64,000 nt of DNA from Betaproteobacteria bacterium (GTDB taxonomy: Bacteria; Pseudomonadota; Gammaproteobacteria; Burkholderiales; Burkholderiaceae_E). Shown piece by piece: positions 35,945 through 45,884 of this stretch. The notes below the pieces were generated by a model, which was not told the DNA's origin, ran no database searches, and was given only the letters and a program-made list of their open reading frames with translations. Positions within the stretch are counted from its first letter, which is position 1. Each line of letters begins with the position of its first letter. The stretch covers positions 1 through 64,000 of the forward strand of contig VGHA01000003.1 of NCBI GenBank assembly GCA_016868375.1. Reading direction: 5' to 3'. The translations under genes and the position numbers were made by a program.

Positions 35945-37530
35945 GGAGCTCTCCCTGTGTCGTGATAAGTAAATGGAGCCAGCAGCGTCGGCAGACCCGG
36001 CAGGGCGCGAACGACCTGCGCGAGTGTACCGTCAACGACGCAGGCCGTTGCAACCTCAATGTCGGGCGACAACAGGCGGTCGGTATTCACCGCTGCGCTT
36101 TGCTGCCTGAGAAGTTCGTGCGCACGCTCCAGCGGACCAGAGCTGCGAAGCGGACGAAGAAATTCAATGCCCTGCGCGGCCGCCAGCCATTCAATCGCAA
36201 CAATATGGGCGACGTTGCGCACCATGGGCTGCAGCCGGCGCGCGGCGAAGGTGGCCATGCTGACATGGTCCTCCTGATTGGCGCTGGTCGGCAGCGAATC
36301 AACACTGGCCGGATGCGCGAGCGATTTGTTTTCGCTCGCCAGCGCGGCTGCGGTGACATGCGCGATCATGAAGCCGCTGTTCAATCCGGGATCGGGACAC
36401 AGAAACGGCGGCAGGCGCGAAACACTGGAATCAATCAGCATGGCGATCCGACGTTCGGCAATGGCGCCGACCTCGGCAATGGCTGTGGCCATGGAGTCTG
36501 CGGCCAATGCCACCGGCTCCGCATGAAAATTTCCGCCCGACAAAAATTCGGCAGGCGCGCCGTCGGTTCCCGGAAACACCAGCGGGTTATCGGTGACAGC
36601 ATTGGCCTCGCGCAGCAATACCTCGGCGGCTGCGCGCAACTGATCGAGACACGCGCCCACCACCTGCGGCTGACAGCGCAGGCAATAGGGATCCTGAACC
36701 CGGTCATCGCCTTCGCGGTGCGAGGCCCGAATTGCGCTACCGTCAAGCAGCTTGCGTGCAATGAGGGCCACATCCCGCTGGCCGGGATGACCGCGTACCG
36801 CTTGAACCCGGGGATCAAACGGCCCGTCGCTGCCGCGCGCGGCATCCAGCGTGAGCGCGCCCGTGACCAGCGCCGCTTCGAGCACGGGTTCGAATCGAAA
36901 CAGCGCATCGAGCGCCAGGGCGGTGGACACCTGGGTGCCGTTGATGAGGGCCAACCCTTCTTTCGCCGCCAGGGTAAGCGGTGCGATTCCAGCCTGCGCG
37001 AGCATCTGCGCAGCGGGCCGAGCCTGACCGTTTACCCAGAACGCACCCTCGCCCATGAGCGCCGCAGTCAGATGCGCGAGCGGGGCCAGGTCGCCCGAGG
37101 CACCCACCGACCCCTGCGAGGGAATCCACGGGACCAGGCCCTGCCGGTACACCGCAAGCAGCGTCTGGATGACCTCAATGCGAACGCCCGAGTGGCCTCG
37201 TGCAAGACCCGCCACCTTGAGCGCGATAACGAGCCATACAACGGCGGGCGACAGCGGCTCACCGACGCCCACACAGTGTGAGCGAATGAGATTGATCTGC
37301 AGCTGGGCCAGATCAGCCGCATTGATGCGATGACTGGCCAGCCGACCAAAGCCCGTGTTGACACCGTAGACGGGATCGCCTCGCGCAAGCACCTGTTCGA
37401 CCGCATGGGCGGCGGCATGAATGCCCGGGATCGATGAGGGGTCGAGCTGCAACGGCAATGGCATGCCGCGGGCGCCAGCGTTGATGGCACGCAACTGCTC
37501 AAGCGACAGTTGACCGGGCGTCAGAAGCAT
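35941..37530 (-). CDS. hutH: Histidine ammonia-lyase
   Basis: 529 residues. The Ala144-Ser145-Gly146 triplet in GSVGASGDLAPLAH cyclises to the MIO electrophile, and YGVNTGFG carries the active-site Tyr55. It converts histidine to urocanate and ammonia, the first step of the pathway. The C-terminal part has the family's FLSGGNFHAEP and SANQEDHVSM segments. It starts 56 bases after hutU and overlaps the receptor gene at its end. Confidence 0.97.
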   Translation of the reverse strand: MLLTPGQLSLEQLRAINAGARGMPLPLQLDPSSIPGIHAAAHAVEQVLARGDPVYGVNTGFGRLASHRINAADLAQLQINLIRSHCVGVGEPLSPAVVWLVIALKVAGLARGHSGVRIEVIQTLLAVYRQGLVPWIPSQGSVGASGDLAPLAHLTAALMGEGAFWVNGQARPAAQMLAQAGIAPLTLAAKEGLALINGTQVSTALALDALFRFEPVLEAALVTGALTLDAARGSDGPFDPRVQAVRGHPGQRDVALIARKLLDGSAIRASHREGDDRVQDPYCLRCQPQVVGACLDQLRAAAEVLLREANAVTDNPLVFPGTDGAPAEFLSGGNFHAEPVALAADSMATAIAEVGAIAERRIAMLIDSSVSRLPPFLCPDPGLNSGFMIAHVTAAALASENKSLAHPASVDSLPTSANQEDHVSMATFAARRLQPMVRNVAHIVAIEWLAAAQGIEFLRPLRSSGPLERAHELLRQQSAAVNTDRLLSPDIEVATACVVDGTLAQVVRALPGLPTLLAPFTYHDTGRAP

Positions 37531-37586
37531 GGGGCACTGGCGGGTGTTGGATGCGGGACCTGTTTAACCATGCCGACGCGCACGGG

Positions 37587-39317
37587 TCAGCCCGGCAGCA
37601 TCGGCAGATCCAGCCCGTTGTCACGGGCGCTCTGGATGGCCGATTCATAGCCCGCATCTGCATGACGCATGACCCCGGTGCCCGGATCGTTCCAGAGCAC
37701 GCGCTCGATACGGCGCGCTGCTGCATCGGTGCCATCACAGACAATGACCACGCCGGAATGCTGAGAGTAGCCCATGCCGACACCGCCACCGTGATGCAGA
37801 CTGACCCAGGTGGCGCCACCCGCGGTATTGAGTAGCGCATTCAAGAGCGGCCAGTCGGAAACCGCATCGGAGCCATCGCGCATGGCCTCAGTTTCGCGAT
37901 TGGGGCTCGCCACCGAGCCGCTATCGAGGTGGTCGCGACCGATGACAATGGGCGCCTTCAGCTCGCCGCGACGCACCATCTCGTTGAACGCAAGCCCGGC
38001 GCGATGCCGCTCACCCAGACCGATCCAGCAGATGCGGGCAGGTAGCCCCTGGAAGGCGATCCGTTCGCCTGCCATATCGAGCCAGCGATGCAGATGCGCA
38101 TCGTCGGGGAAGAGCGCTTTCATTTTCGCGTCGGTACGGCGAATATCTTCGGGATCACCCGACAACGCAACCCAACGGAACGGGCCCTTGCCACGACAGA
38201 ACAACGGCCGAATATAGGCCGGCACGAACCCCGGATACTCGAACGCGTCAGTGACGCCCGCATCAAACGCCACCTGGCGGATGTTGTTGCCGTAATCAAC
38301 GGTGGGAATGCCCAGCCGCCGAAATTCAAGCAAGGCGCGGACATGCTGCGCGCACCCCTGCGCGGCGGCCTGACGAAGCGCTGCATGCTGCGCGGGATCA
38401 GCCTGCGCCGCATGCCACTGTGCAAGGGTCCAGCCAGGCGGCAGATAGCCGTTGATCAGGTCGTGCGCCGAAGTCTGGTCGGTGACCAGATCGGGGCGTG
38501 GCCCACCCGCCTGAGCGCGACGCGCCAGTTCGGGCAACAACTCGGCCGCATTGCCAAGAAGCACGACGGACACCGCACGACCCGCCTGGCTGTGCGCCTG
38601 CACCCTGGCCAGCGCATCGTCGAGGTCGCGCGCCTGTTCGTCAACATAGCGCGTCTTGAGTCGAAAATCGATTCGGCTTTGCTGGCACTCGATGATCAGC
38701 GAACTGGCGCCAGCGAAGCTTGCGGCAAGCGGCTGCGCACCCCCCATGCCGCCCAGACCCGCTGACAGAATCCAGCGCCCAACCAGACTGCCGTTGTAGT
38801 GTTGGCGCGCCGCCTCGACGAAAGTTTCGTAAGTGCCCTGGATGATGCCCTGGCTGCCAATGTAGATCCAGGAGCCGGCGGTCATCTGGCCATACATCAT
38901 CAGGCCCTGACGATCGAGCTCGTGGAAATGCTCCCAGGTTGACCAGCGCGGCACCAGGTTCGAATTGGCGATCAGAACGCGGGGGGCATCTTCATGGGTT
39001 CGGAAGATGCCAACCGGCTTGCCGCTTTGAACGAGCAGCGACTCATCAGCCTTGAGCCTGCGAAGCGAGGACAGAATGGCCTCGAAGCTTTCCCAGTTTC
39101 GGGCTGCCTTTCCGATTCCACCATAAACCACTAACGCGTCGGGATTTTCGGCGACCTCGGGATCGAGGTTGTTCTGAATCATGCGGTAGGCGGCTTCGAT
39201 CAGCCAGTTTGCGCAGCTGAGCTGTGAGCCGCGCGGAGAGCGGACCGGTCGAGGACCTGCGACAGCCGCCGAGCGATTGGCGGCGGCCAGCGCCTGAGCA
39301 GCAACGATGTCGTTCAT
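37587..39317 (-). CDS. hutU: Urocanate hydratase
   Basis: 576 residues, typical length. It converts urocanate to imidazolonepropionate with a tightly bound NAD. Recognised segments include [16 protein letters not shown], the Gly-rich [14 protein letters not shown] for NAD, and [20 protein letters not shown]. It is the first gene of the leftward hut operon and is divergent from hutC across a 77-base promoter region with the palindrome at 39361-39370. Confidence 0.97.
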   Translation of the reverse strand: MNDIVAAQALAAANRSAAVAGPRPVRSPRGSQLSCANWLIEAAYRMIQNNLDPEVAENPDALVVYGGIGKAARNWESFEAILSSLRRLKADESLLVQSGKPVGIFRTHEDAPRVLIANSNLVPRWSTWEHFHELDRQGLMMYGQMTAGSWIYIGSQGIIQGTYETFVEAARQHYNGSLVGRWILSAGLGGMGGAQPLAASFAGASSLIIECQQSRIDFRLKTRYVDEQARDLDDALARVQAHSQAGRAVSVVLLGNAAELLPELARRAQAGGPRPDLVTDQTSAHDLINGYLPPGWTLAQWHAAQADPAQHAALRQAAAQGCAQHVRALLEFRRLGIPTVDYGNNIRQVAFDAGVTDAFEYPGFVPAYIRPLFCRGKGPFRWVALSGDPEDIRRTDAKMKALFPDDAHLHRWLDMAGERIAFQGLPARICWIGLGERHRAGLAFNEMVRRGELKAPIVIGRDHLDSGSVASPNRETEAMRDGSDAVSDWPLLNALLNTAGGATWVSLHHGGGVGMGYSQHSGVVIVCDGTDAAARRIERVLWNDPGTGVMRHADAGYESAIQSARDNGLDLPMLPG

Positions 39318-39358
39318 GGCAAAGCTCCAGGGTCGGATACCGAATCCGCAGAACTCTA

Positions 39359-39372
39359 CTTGTCTAGACAGG
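39359..39372. promoter_or_regulatory. hutC: Candidate HutC operator around TGTCTAGACA
   Basis: TGTCTAGACA at 39361-39370 is a perfect ten-base palindrome between hutU and hutC, 42 bases from the hutU start and 24 from the hutC start. HutC repressors of other proteobacteria bind similar palindromes and are released by urocanate. One site could control both divergent operons. Confidence 0.7.
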
Positions 39373-39394
39373 TCCGGGCAAGTAAATTGCAGCG

Positions 39395-40147
39395 ATGCGA
39401 GATAACGATGTTTTGCCCGAGCGCACGCCGGCTGACTCAGACACGGTTGCCGAACCGGCTTTCGCCCGGGTCAAGCGCTATCTGAAGGCCGGACTCGCCG
39501 AGCAACGCTGGCCGCCAGGCAGCCGGCTGCCGTCAGAAGCACAGCTGGTCGCGCAATTCGGCGTCAGCCGCATGACCGCAGGCCGCGCACTTAAAGAACT
39601 TCAGGCCGAGGGCCTGATCGACCGGGTCCAGGGCTTGGGTTCATTTGCAGCGGCGCTTCATCGGGTCTCCAGCACGCTTACTATTCGTGATCTGCAGGAA
39701 GAGGTCGAGTCGCGTGGTCATCGACACCGCGCGCTGGTACAGCACCTGGCCACCGAGCGGGCCGATGCAGCGCTGGCCGCCCAACTGGGGCTTGCTAAAC
39801 ATAGCCGGGTGTTTCACACGCGGATTGTTCACTTTGAAAATGACGAGCCTCTGCAGTGCGAGGATCGCTTCGTGAATCCCGCCTGCGCACCCGACTATCT
39901 CGAGGCCGACTTTTCACGCATCACCCCTACCCGCTACCTGTTTCGACACACCGCGCTGTGGCGTGCGCAGTACACGATCGAGTCAGTGCTTCCCACGGCA
40001 CTTGAGGCGAAACTGCTGGGAATTCGACCTGCAGACCCGTGCCTGATCATGGTCAGGCGAACGTTTTCGCGGGACGCGGTCATTACGCTCGCCCGACTCG
40101 TTCATCCGGGGTCGCGCTATCAGCTTTCGGGCGAGTTCAATCCATGA
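39395..40147 (+). CDS. hutC: Histidine utilisation repressor, GntR/HutC family
   Basis: 250 residues. A winged helix-turn-helix ([37 protein letters not shown]) occupies about residues 43-80 and a UTRA ligand-binding domain the rest. Urocanate is the known inducer of this family. It begins the rightward operon and overlaps hutD by four bases, so the repressor controls its own operon and probably hutUH. Confidence 0.95.
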   Translation: MRDNDVLPERTPADSDTVAEPAFARVKRYLKAGLAEQRWPPGSRLPSEAQLVAQFGVSRMTAGRALKELQAEGLIDRVQGLGSFAAALHRVSSTLTIRDLQEEVESRGHRHRALVQHLATERADAALAAQLGLAKHSRVFHTRIVHFENDEPLQCEDRFVNPACAPDYLEADFSRITPTRYLFRHTALWRAQYTIESVLPTALEAKLLGIRPADPCLIMVRRTFSRDAVITLARLVHPGSRYQLSGEFNP

Positions 40148-40773
40148 CATTCAGCGCTGCCGCAGCCCCACCCATCGCAAGCGTTCGGCTGGCCGATTGC
40201 ACGCCTCAGCCGTGGCGAAACGGCGGCGGCGTCACGCGTGAACTGCTCATCTGGACGCGGCCCAACCGTGTTTCATCTGAGCCCACGGGAAGCGACTGGA
40301 GCGTACGGGTCAGCGTTGCCGACATCGCACACGATGGCCCGTTCTCCAGCTTTCCGGGCATTGATCGATATTTCGCGGTCCTTGAAGGGGAAGGCGTTGA
40401 ACTCGGGCTTGATGCCGGGCGAACGGCGCAGCGCCGCGACGACCCGCCGCTCTTTTTCGAGGGCGAGTCACCCGTCAGCTGCAGGCTGCTGCAAGGCCCC
40501 ACGCGTGACTTGAATCTAATGGGCCGGCGCAGTCACGGTCAGCTTCTGATGCAAGAGGCCCGGCAGCACCCCCTTCTCGATGCCGGCCTGCACTGGCGTG
40601 GGGTGTTCTGTTTCGATTCGGTAACCCTCAATTTCGGACATGGCCAAAGCGATGTGGAGGTAGCCGCGGGCACGCTCTGCTGGAGCGCGACGGCGTCGGA
40701 TGCGCCGTGGCGATTCGTTTGCGGTGGACGCTCGTTCTGGCTCGCGCTTGCAGACACGGAGACACTTGCATGA
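40144..40773 (+). CDS. hutD: HutD family protein
   Basis: 209 residues starting at the ATG that overlaps the hutC stop. The N-terminal CTPQPWRNGGGVTREL and GPFSSFPGIDRYFAVLEG are typical of HutD, a bicupin protein whose exact role is unsettled; a urocanate or formylglutamate sensing or flux-limiting role has been proposed in Pseudomonas. It is coupled to hutI by a second ATGA overlap. Confidence 0.93.
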   Translation: MTFSAAAAPPIASVRLADCTPQPWRNGGGVTRELLIWTRPNRVSSEPTGSDWSVRVSVADIAHDGPFSSFPGIDRYFAVLEGEGVELGLDAGRTAQRRDDPPLFFEGESPVSCRLLQGPTRDLNLMGRRSHGQLLMQEARQHPLLDAGLHWRGVFCFDSVTLNFGHGQSDVEVAAGTLCWSATASDAPWRFVCGGRSFWLALADTETLA

Positions 40774-42029
40774 CACGGCTCGAGCCCAAGCAGCGCACGC
40801 TCTGGCGTCACGCGCGCCTTGCCACGTTCGCCAGCCCATCGGGTTGGGACATCATCGAGCGCGGCGCCCTGATTGCTGAGGGCGATCGCATTGTCTGGGT
40901 CGGCCAGGAAGCGCAGTTGCCGGCAGCCAGCCAGGTGCACACCGAAGTCAACCTCAACGGCGCATTGGTCACGCCAGGGCTCATCGATGCCCATACGCAC
41001 CTTGTCTATGGTGGCGACCGCGCCGCTGAGTTCGAACTGCGGCTGTCGGGCGCCACCTATGAGCAGATTGCGCGTGCCGGAGGCGGCATTCGATCAACCG
41101 TACGCGCCACCCGCAGCGCCGACGACGCATCGCTGCTCAGCGCCGCAGCGAACCGTGCACGCGTGTTGATGAACGAGGGCGTCACGACGGTTGAAATCAA
41201 ATCGGGCTATGGGCTGGATGCCGTCCATGAAGCCCGCTGCCTTGGCGTTGCGCGCCGACTTGCCGAGCAGCTGCCGATTTCAGTGCTTACCACCTCGCTG
41301 GGTGCGCATGCCCTGCCCGATGAGTTTTCGGGACGCCCCGACGACTACATCGACGCGGTCTGCCAGTGGCTGCCGCAGCAGCACCAGGCCGGACTGGTTG
41401 ATGCGGTGGATGTGTTCTGCGACACCATCGGATTCACGCCTGCGCAAACCCGCCGCGTGTTTGACGCGGCACGCGCTCTGGGTCTGCCCGTCAAACTCCA
41501 CGCCGAACAGCTCAGCAACCAGGAGGGCGCCGCGCTGGCGGCAAGCTATGGCGCGCTTAGCTGTGATCACCTTGAACACCTGTCTGACACGGGACTTCGC
41601 GCAATGCGTGCTGCCGGGTCGGTGGCCATGCTGCTGCCCGGTGCCTACTATTTCATTCGGGAGACCCGGTTACCGCCGGTTCAGGCGCTGCGCGACGCAG
41701 GCGTTCCAATTGCCATCGCCACCGATCACAATCCAGGCTCATCGCCCGCGCTATCGCTCATCCTGATGCTGAACATGGCCTGCACGCTGTTTCGGCTGAC
41801 ACCTGAGGAAGCGTGGCGGGGCGTTACCGTGAATGCGGCGCGGGCGCTGGGGCTAACGGATCGTGGGCGACTGCAGGTGGGCCTGCGTGCCGATCTCGCA
41901 CTGTGGGATGCCGAGCACCCGCGCGAGCTCGCCTATCGATTTGGTCATGCGCCCTGCCTGGGTAGCGTTCATGCAGGCCGCCCGCGCAATTCAGTGCAGC
42001 CCTTCATTCAGCCAGGCACCTGTTCATGA
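40770..42029 (+). CDS. hutI: Imidazolonepropionase
   Basis: 419 residues of the metal-dependent amidohydrolase superfamily. It opens the imidazolone ring to give N-formimidoyl-glutamate. The metal-binding HTH is in DAHTHLVYGG near residue 75, and later metal ligands lie in KLHAEQLSN and ATDHNPGSSP. The ATG at 40770 overlaps the hutD stop; the upstream extension of the frame is a shadow within hutD. Confidence 0.96.
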   Translation: MTRLEPKQRTLWRHARLATFASPSGWDIIERGALIAEGDRIVWVGQEAQLPAASQVHTEVNLNGALVTPGLIDAHTHLVYGGDRAAEFELRLSGATYEQIARAGGGIRSTVRATRSADDASLLSAAANRARVLMNEGVTTVEIKSGYGLDAVHEARCLGVARRLAEQLPISVLTTSLGAHALPDEFSGRPDDYIDAVCQWLPQQHQAGLVDAVDVFCDTIGFTPAQTRRVFDAARALGLPVKLHAEQLSNQEGAALAASYGALSCDHLEHLSDTGLRAMRAAGSVAMLLPGAYYFIRETRLPPVQALRDAGVPIAIATDHNPGSSPALSLILMLNMACTLFRLTPEEAWRGVTVNAARALGLTDRGRLQVGLRADLALWDAEHPRELAYRFGHAPCLGSVHAGRPRNSVQPFIQPGTCS

Positions 42030-42856
42030 CACTTCCCATTCAGCGCCACGCCCCCTCGACCGGGTCCAACCTGTTCACACTGCACCGTGGCACCACGCCG
42101 CTTCTGATCAGCTTTCCGCATGTCGGTACGGCCATCCCCGAGCAGTTTCGTCATCGACTCGTTGAACGGGCGCTGGCAGTTGAAGATACCGACTGGCACC
42201 TGGAGCGGCTCTACAGCTTTGCCAGGGGGCTCGGTGCGAGCCTGCTGGTGCCAGCCACCAGCCGCTACGTGATCGATCTGAACCGGCCCAGCGACAATCA
42301 GCCGATGTACCCGGGCCAAAACAATACCGAGCTCTGCCCCACCCGCTTCTTTACAGGTGAGCCGCTCTACCGCCCCGGCTGCGAGCCCGATGCCACCGAG
42401 ATCCGCGAGCGCGTAGCCACCTGGTGGCAGCCCTATCATGACGCGCTCCGGGGCGAGCTGTCCCGCCTGCGGGACGCACACGGCCACGCGGTGCTGTTCG
42501 ATGCGCACAGCATCAAGGGCGAACTGCCCTGGCTGTTTCCCGGACTGCTCCCCGACATGAATATCGGTACGGTGTCAGGGAGCGCCTGCGACCCATCCTT
42601 GCGGCAGGCGGTTGAGCACGTATTTGCCTCGCAAAGCGCCTACAGCTGGGTACTGGATGGCCGCTTCAAAGGCGGGCACATCACCCGCAGCTATGGGCGT
42701 CCCGCCGAGCGCATTCATGCGGTGCAGCTCGAGATGAGCTGGCGCGCCTACATGCTTGAATCCCCACCCTATGCCTGGCATGACGAACGCGCACAGGCGG
42801 TGACCCCGCTGCTTGAGCGTCTGGTGGCTGCGCTACGCAACTGGGCACCGCAATGA
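42026..42856 (+). CDS. hutG: N-formylglutamate amidohydrolase
   Basis: 276 residues with the family segments LLISFPHVGTAIPEQF, RYVIDLNRP, FDAHSIKGELPWLFPG and GGHITRSYGRP. It hydrolyses N-formyl-glutamate to glutamate and formate, the last step of the five-enzyme pathway. It is coupled by ATGA overlaps to hutI and hutF. Confidence 0.95.
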   Translation: MTLPIQRHAPSTGSNLFTLHRGTTPLLISFPHVGTAIPEQFRHRLVERALAVEDTDWHLERLYSFARGLGASLLVPATSRYVIDLNRPSDNQPMYPGQNNTELCPTRFFTGEPLYRPGCEPDATEIRERVATWWQPYHDALRGELSRLRDAHGHAVLFDAHSIKGELPWLFPGLLPDMNIGTVSGSACDPSLRQAVEHVFASQSAYSWVLDGRFKGGHITRSYGRPAERIHAVQLEMSWRAYMLESPPYAWHDERAQAVTPLLERLVAALRNWAPQ

Positions 42857-44280
42857 TCAACGTGGCGCCAGCCAGCGCCCGCCCAGCTGGCACGGGCCAA
42901 CGCCTGTGGGCGCCACTCGCCTGGCTGGATGGCCACTGGCAACGCCAGGTTCTGCTCGAGTCAGGACAGGACGGTTGCTGGGCTCGCATCACGCCGGGGG
43001 TGCCACAACCCGCGGACGCGCAGGCGTTAGGCGGCCCCGTGCTGCCCGCGGTTGTCAACGCGCACAGCCATGCTTTCCAGCGCGGCTTCGCAGGGCTCAC
43101 CGAGCGACGCGAGCAGCCTCAGGACGATTTCTGGTCGTGGCGCGAACAGATGTATTCGCTCGCGCTTCGTGTCACCCCCACCCAGCTGCGTGCCATTGCG
43201 GCGCTGCTCTACGCCGAGCTGCTCGAAGGGGGGTATTCCCATGTCTGCGAATTTCACTACCTCCATCACGGACCCGATGGCCAGCCGTACAGCGACCGGT
43301 TTGCGATGAGTCGCGCGCTCGTCGACGCAGCGGTCGATACCGGTATCGGGCTCACCCTCCTGCCCGTCCTCTATGAACGCGCAGGCTTTCGTCAGCCGGT
43401 GCTAGGCGAGCGCCAGCGACGCTTCCGAACCACGGTTAGCGAGTTTCTCGCAATCCGCGATGAGGTGCGGCGCTGGCGGGTTCCCAACGTGTCGGCAGGA
43501 ATGGCGATCCATTCGCTGCGCGCGGCCTCGCACGAGTCAATGACCGAGCTTGTGCGCGCGTGTCAGGGCGACGCCGGACCGATCCATATCCACATTGCAG
43601 AGCAGCAGGCTGAAGTCGATGACTGCCTTGCCACCACAGGACACCGTCCGCTGGCATGGCTTGCCCGCCATCTGCCCATCGATCAGCGATGGCATCTTGT
43701 GCACGCCACCCACGCTGATGCTCCTGACATCGACGCCATTGCGGCAACCGGCGCAACGGTCGTGGTGTGCCCAAGCACCGAAGCCGATCTCGGTGATGGC
43801 CGGTTTCAACTTGAAGCGTTCACGGGCAGTTCGGTGCCGTTCTCAATCGGCTCCGACAGCCATGTCTGCCGTAACTGGCCACAGGAGCTTCGCCTGCTGG
43901 AATATGGCCAGCGCCTGGCACTGCAGCGGCGCAATGTCGCAGCCTTACCCGAGCGGGGTTCGAACAGCACCGCAGAGACGCTGTTCGCGCAAGTGGGACG
44001 CGGCGGGGCGGCGGCGGCCGGTTTTTCCAGCACCGAATGGGGCCTGCGTGCCGGGGCCCGTGCCGACTGCCTCGTGCTCAATGCCCAGGCCAGTGGTCTG
44101 CTCGCGGTTGAACCCCACCACCTGCTCGATGCCGCAGTGTTCGGCTGCGACGCGCCGCCAATCGACGAAGTCTGGGTGGCAGGTCAGCGCCAGGTGTGCG
44201 GTGGCAGGCATCGCAACCGAAGCACGCTGCAGCAGCAGTTCGTACAGGCCATGCATGCGCTGACAGACGCGGGCCATTAA
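42853..44280 (+). CDS. hutF: Formimidoylglutamate deiminase
   Basis: 475 residues of the amidohydrolase superfamily. The metal site begins with NAHSHAFQRGFAGL near residue 70 and continues with HIHIAEQ and HATHAD. It deiminates N-formimidoyl-glutamate to N-formyl-glutamate and ammonia, supplying HutG. Its presence shows the five-step route rather than direct formamide release. It is the last gene of the rightward hut operon. The following 77 bases have a GC-rich inverted repeat (CGCGCG) without a T-run. Confidence 0.95.
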   Translation: MINVAPASARPAGTGQRLWAPLAWLDGHWQRQVLLESGQDGCWARITPGVPQPADAQALGGPVLPAVVNAHSHAFQRGFAGLTERREQPQDDFWSWREQMYSLALRVTPTQLRAIAALLYAELLEGGYSHVCEFHYLHHGPDGQPYSDRFAMSRALVDAAVDTGIGLTLLPVLYERAGFRQPVLGERQRRFRTTVSEFLAIRDEVRRWRVPNVSAGMAIHSLRAASHESMTELVRACQGDAGPIHIHIAEQQAEVDDCLATTGHRPLAWLARHLPIDQRWHLVHATHADAPDIDAIAATGATVVVCPSTEADLGDGRFQLEAFTGSSVPFSIGSDSHVCRNWPQELRLLEYGQRLALQRRNVAALPERGSNSTAETLFAQVGRGGAAAAGFSSTEWGLRAGARADCLVLNAQASGLLAVEPHHLLDAAVFGCDAPPIDEVWVAGQRQVCGGRHRNRSTLQQQFVQAMHALTDAGH

Positions 44281-44357
44281 CTGCATTCTTCGGAACGCGC
44301 GCTGCAGACGCGCGCGCACCGGACTAGGCTCAATAACCTTCAGCCTGGATTGCCCGC

Positions 44358-44729
44358 ATGCCCCCTGCCTCACCCCCTCCGCATCATTCCACGCCTCAGC
44401 CCGACAGTTCGCACGAAGACGCGTCTGTTGATTTCGCTGGGTTGACGGGTCTGTCCCCTGGCGATTCGATGGATAGTGCGCGGCTGATGGGAGTGATTCT
44501 CGCGCTGGCAGGCGAGGTCTATGTTCTGAAGGCCGAAGTGCGCAGGATGCGAATCGCGCTCGCCGATCGACAGGTGCTCGATGAACAGGCGCTGGAACAG
44601 GCCGGCGGCAGCGTTCGGATGAACGACTGGCTCAAGCGCGAAGAAGCCGAGTTCGGTCAGGCGCTGCTGCGTCCCTTCACCCATCCCGACGAAGCGCCCA
44701 ATGTCAGCGCGGCAATGCGGAGCCGCTAG
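44358..44729 (+). CDS. Unknown small protein, paired with a methyltransferase
   Basis: 123 residues with no family I recognise. A Pro/His-rich N-terminus is followed by a helical stretch (SARLMGVILALAGEVYVLKAEVRRMRIALAD) and a charged C-terminal half. It ends three bases before the methyltransferase gene, which suggests co-transcription and perhaps a shared complex. No signal peptide or membrane anchor is evident. Confidence 0.6.
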   Translation: MPPASPPPHHSTPQPDSSHEDASVDFAGLTGLSPGDSMDSARLMGVILALAGEVYVLKAEVRRMRIALADRQVLDEQALEQAGGSVRMNDWLKREEAEFGQALLRPFTHPDEAPNVSAAMRSR

Positions 44730-44732
44730 CCG

Positions 44733-45851
44733 ATGAACGCACCACACCCAGCCTCACAACCCGCATCGCGCGCCTGGCAGACCTCATTCGAAACCGAGGC
44801 CTGGCAAAGCTACCTCGCAGCGCTGAAGCGGCACTGGAGCGGCCCGCTTTATCGACAGGTGGTGACTGAGGCGCAGGCCTGCAAAGCGCAGCCACCCGCT
44901 GAACTCGAGCAGGCGATGCGCGAGCACGCCAGTTATCGGCTGTATGCCTGGCTCGAGCGCCGCCTTCAGCAGATGAAATGGTCCGGCCGCTGGGGATTCG
45001 CCACCGAAGTCGCGCGTCAGCGACCGCAGCTGGCACCGCTGCTTCAGCAGGCCGACGCCCTGTCCAATCTTTATCTCGATCCGGAGCTGGAACTGCCCCA
45101 CTACGTCACCGAGACCGAAACGCATCAACAACCGGGCGGGCTCTGGCAAGACCCGGTCAATGCCTATGCGCTTGCCTGGTACACCACGGGCCTCTCGTTC
45201 GCGTTATCGAACCCCGACGAACTGGTTGATTTCTACGCGCAGCGCATCGCCGAGCGTTGTGAGCAAATTGGTCTGGCGCCGCACAGCGTTCTTGATCAGG
45301 GCTGCACGGCCGGCCGCTCCACGCGAGCGATCAAGCGTGAACTGCCTGAGGCCGAGGTATACGGCTGCGATGTCTGCGAAGGCAGCCTGCGCCTGGGCGC
45401 GCTTCGAACCATCGAAGAAAACACGCCCGTCACGCTGATTCAGTGTGCGGTTGAGTCGCTGAGCTTTCCCGACGCAAGCCTTGATGTCGTGGCCTCACAC
45501 TGGCTCTGGCATGAGCTTCCCCCGCAGGCCATCCGCGAACTCATCCTGGAAGCCAGGCGGGTGCTGCGGCCGGGAGGGCTGTTGATTGCCTACGATATGT
45601 TCGAGCCCGTTGGCGCGGACATCGGTCGCTGGTTGTTAAGCGGCTACGCGGCGCGCAATAATGAACCCTATGCGCACACGCTACTCAGCTTTGACTGGCG
45701 CGCCGAGCTGGCACGGGCGGGCTTTATCGATATTCAGGCGCGCTACGGCCTGCCCCAGGATCCCGGCCCCGACATTCCCAAGTCGCTGCCCGGACAGCGC
45801 CTGCATCCCATGACCTTCATCTCTGCCGTGCGCAAAGGTCGGGCTTTTTAA
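44733..45851 (+). CDS. Class I SAM-dependent methyltransferase
   Basis: 372 residues. The C-terminal half has a class I fold: motif I VLDQGCTAGRSTRAIK near residue 185, an acidic residue in YGCDVCEG and motif IV region VVASHWLWHELPP. About 160 N-terminal residues form a separate helical domain with no clear match. The substrate is unknown. It follows the small unknown gene and precedes a Bug receptor by 33 bases. Confidence 0.82.
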   Translation: MNAPHPASQPASRAWQTSFETEAWQSYLAALKRHWSGPLYRQVVTEAQACKAQPPAELEQAMREHASYRLYAWLERRLQQMKWSGRWGFATEVARQRPQLAPLLQQADALSNLYLDPELELPHYVTETETHQQPGGLWQDPVNAYALAWYTTGLSFALSNPDELVDFYAQRIAERCEQIGLAPHSVLDQGCTAGRSTRAIKRELPEAEVYGCDVCEGSLRLGALRTIEENTPVTLIQCAVESLSFPDASLDVVASHWLWHELPPQAIRELILEARRVLRPGGLLIAYDMFEPVGADIGRWLLSGYAARNNEPYAHTLLSFDWRAELARAGFIDIQARYGLPQDPGPDIPKSLPGQRLHPMTFISAVRKGRAF

Positions 45852-45884
45852 GCTCGCGGCAATCGGTTTGACTCAGGAGAGCCC

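Noticed and set aside
35914-37281. Long plus-strand open frame (455 codons)
   Set aside because: Antisense to hutH, whose identity is certain. Composition is typical of an antisense shadow.
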